In this document: positions 63,156 through 64,000 of the stretch, piece by piece
Layout of the letters: every line of letters begins with the position of its first letter
How positions within the stretch are numbered: position 1 is the stretch's first letter
NCBI RefSeq assembly: GCF_019083965.1
Contig: NZ_JAHRCY010000005.1
Location: 62,001 to 126,000 of the forward strand
DNA: 64,000 nt
Reading direction: 5' to 3'
Origin: Catellatospora tritici
GTDB taxonomy: Bacteria; Actinomycetota; Actinomycetes; Mycobacteriales; Micromonosporaceae
Translations under genes and position numbers: made by a program
Notes under the pieces: generated by a model
Databases searched by the model: none
Told to the model about the DNA's origin: nothing
The model's input: only the letters and a program-made list of their open reading frames with translations

Positions 63156-63641
63156 TCAGGACGGGTCTATTCGGTCCCGGATGGCCGCGCGGATGTCATC
63201 CAGCGACCAACTCAGAGACCCGCCCTGGATCACGAACGGGGTGCCGAACCGCGCCAGGTTGGCCCGCCCCTCGCCGCGCAACCACGGCCGCATCCGCCAG
63301 ACCGCGTCCTGCGGTTCGGTCGGGACGATCAGCAGCACCGGCACCGGACGTGACCCGGTGGCCTTCACATCCTCGCGCACGTCGGCGATTTCGTCCCAGC
63401 CCAACGCCGGCCCCATCAGCGGCATCCGGAGGCCCTCATCGGAGATCACGAGGACCGGCACCCGCAGCAGCGTACTCACCACGACCGGATAGCCGAGCAG
63501 GACCAGGAACGCCGCGCCCGCGACGGCCACAGCCGTACCGGTGCCACCGCCCATGAGCACGCCGAGCACCACCGGGACACAGGCGAGCCCGAGCAGCATC
63601 AGATACCGCGCCTCCGGTCGTATCCGGATCAGTATCGGCAT
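63156..63641 (-). CDS. Small membrane protein with PH-like domain (STM3941 type)
   Basis: 161 residues from the ATG at 63641 (GAGGAG upstream). Two membrane spans near the N-terminus (about 13-30 and 35-57) are followed by a beta-rich domain (VPVLVISDEGLRMPLMG, LGWDEIADVRED) like bacterial PH domains. Function unknown; such proteins are thought to act at the membrane surface. Confidence 0.7.
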   Translation of the reverse strand: MPILIRIRPEARYLMLLGLACVPVVLGVLMGGGTGTAVAVAGAAFLVLLGYPVVVSTLLRVPVLVISDEGLRMPLMGPALGWDEIADVREDVKATGSRPVPVLLIVPTEPQDAVWRMRPWLRGEGRANLARFGTPFVIQGGSLSWSLDDIRAAIRDRIDPS

Positions 63642-63681
63642 CACGGTCTCCTCGACGTCGTCGCGACGCACATGCTAGAGC

Positions 63682-64000
63682 GTGGCCGGGCGCCGCGCTG
63701 CCCGTGAGGAATGCTTCGACGAGCCGGGCCACGGCCATGTCGTCCGCACGTTCGAGCAGTACCTGGACGACCTGCGTGGCAGCCCCTACCGGCCGGACCT
63801 GTGGTCGGTGGCCTGGGACGGCGACCAGCTCGCCGGACTGGTGCTGTGCGAACTCGACGGCGACGCGGCCGAGGTCCCCTGGGTGGCCGTGCGTCCGGCG
63901 TGGCGACGCCGTGGCCTGGCGCTGAGCCTGCTGGACCGGACCCACCACCACCTCGCCGCGGCGGGCGTCACGAAGGTGCGGCTGCGCACCGTCGCCGAGA
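63682..64000 (+). CDS. GNAT acetyltransferase domain, partial at the window edge and perhaps lacking an N-terminal half
   Basis: An in-frame TAG at 63676-63678 and a GTG at 63682 set the longest possible start. The readable part shows SVAWDGDQLAGLVLCEL and VAVRPAWRRRGLALSLLD, the acetyl-CoA binding motif of GNAT enzymes, then runs off the window. The opening residues (EECFDEPGHGHV) look like the middle of a two-domain GNAT rather than a normal start, and only 40 bp separate it from the divergent gene, so the gene may have lost its first half. Confidence 0.6.
   Translation, partial: MAGRRAAREECFDEPGHGHVVRTFEQYLDDLRGSPYRPDLWSVAWDGDQLAGLVLCELDGDAAEVPWVAVRPAWRRRGLALSLLDRTHHHLAAAGVTKVRLRTVAE

Overview
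The window is high-GC actinobacterial DNA, with strong G/C at third codon positions, frequent GTG starts and GTGA stop/start overlaps. A palindromic element at 14301-14346 of a type I recall from Micromonospora and Salinispora genomes, together with CBM13-bearing pectinases, a large SARP/AfsR regulator and a compact type VII-like secretion locus, suggests a soil member of the Micromonosporaceae (Catellatospora, Actinoplanes or a relative). No rRNA, tRNA, CRISPR array, transposase or replication origin was seen.

Layout. 1-2.1 kb: an enoyl-CoA hydratase-like gene divergent from an acyl-CoA dehydrogenase-like gene. 2.1-6.8 kb: a tightly coupled minus-strand operon (GNAT/FemAB-like acyltransferase, ATP-grasp ligase, MFS exporter, stand-alone ArgJ-like acetyltransferase) that looks like a small amino-acid or peptide metabolite pathway. 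7-13.5 kb: a HEAT-repeat protein, anhydro-MurNAc kinase, a secreted GH92 alpha-mannosidase behind a LacI-type operator, and a beta-lactamase-fold lipoprotein. 14.4-23.2 kb: a minus-strand type VII-like locus (FHA-FtsK/SpoIIIE ATPase, two WXG100 proteins, a 545-residue protein of unknown function, a Ser/Thr kinase and a LamG protein). 23.4-33.4 kb: aldo/keto reductase, CPBP protease, a frameshifted luciferase-like oxidoreductase, a SARP regulator, a Tat-exported nucleotidase, a regulator/DUF3291 pair and a GNAT.

33.8-39.5 kb: a possible 44-residue Met-rich small protein, then a pectin-use cluster. In it one polypeptide joins an ECF sigma factor, a zinc-finger-like motif, a membrane span and a family-9 pectate-lyase-like domain; it is divergent from two secreted CBM13 enzymes (PL1 pectate lyase and pectinesterase). 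39.5-42.9 kb: an M28 membrane peptidase and two small unknown genes.

43.0-60.9 kb: a hybrid lipopeptide cluster. Three minus-strand megasynthase genes joined by GTGA overlaps encode, in transcription order, FAAL-ACP-C-A-PCP, C-A-PCP, and KS-AT-ACP-C-A-PCP-(degenerate E)-C. A two-gene ABC exporter is divergent from them. The line begins with a fatty acid, adds two amino acids, extends with malonyl-CoA without reduction, adds a probable proline, and ends in a condensation domain rather than a thioesterase. 60.9-64 kb: site-2 protease, an extradiol-dioxygenase-like protein, a small membrane protein and a GNAT fragment at the edge.
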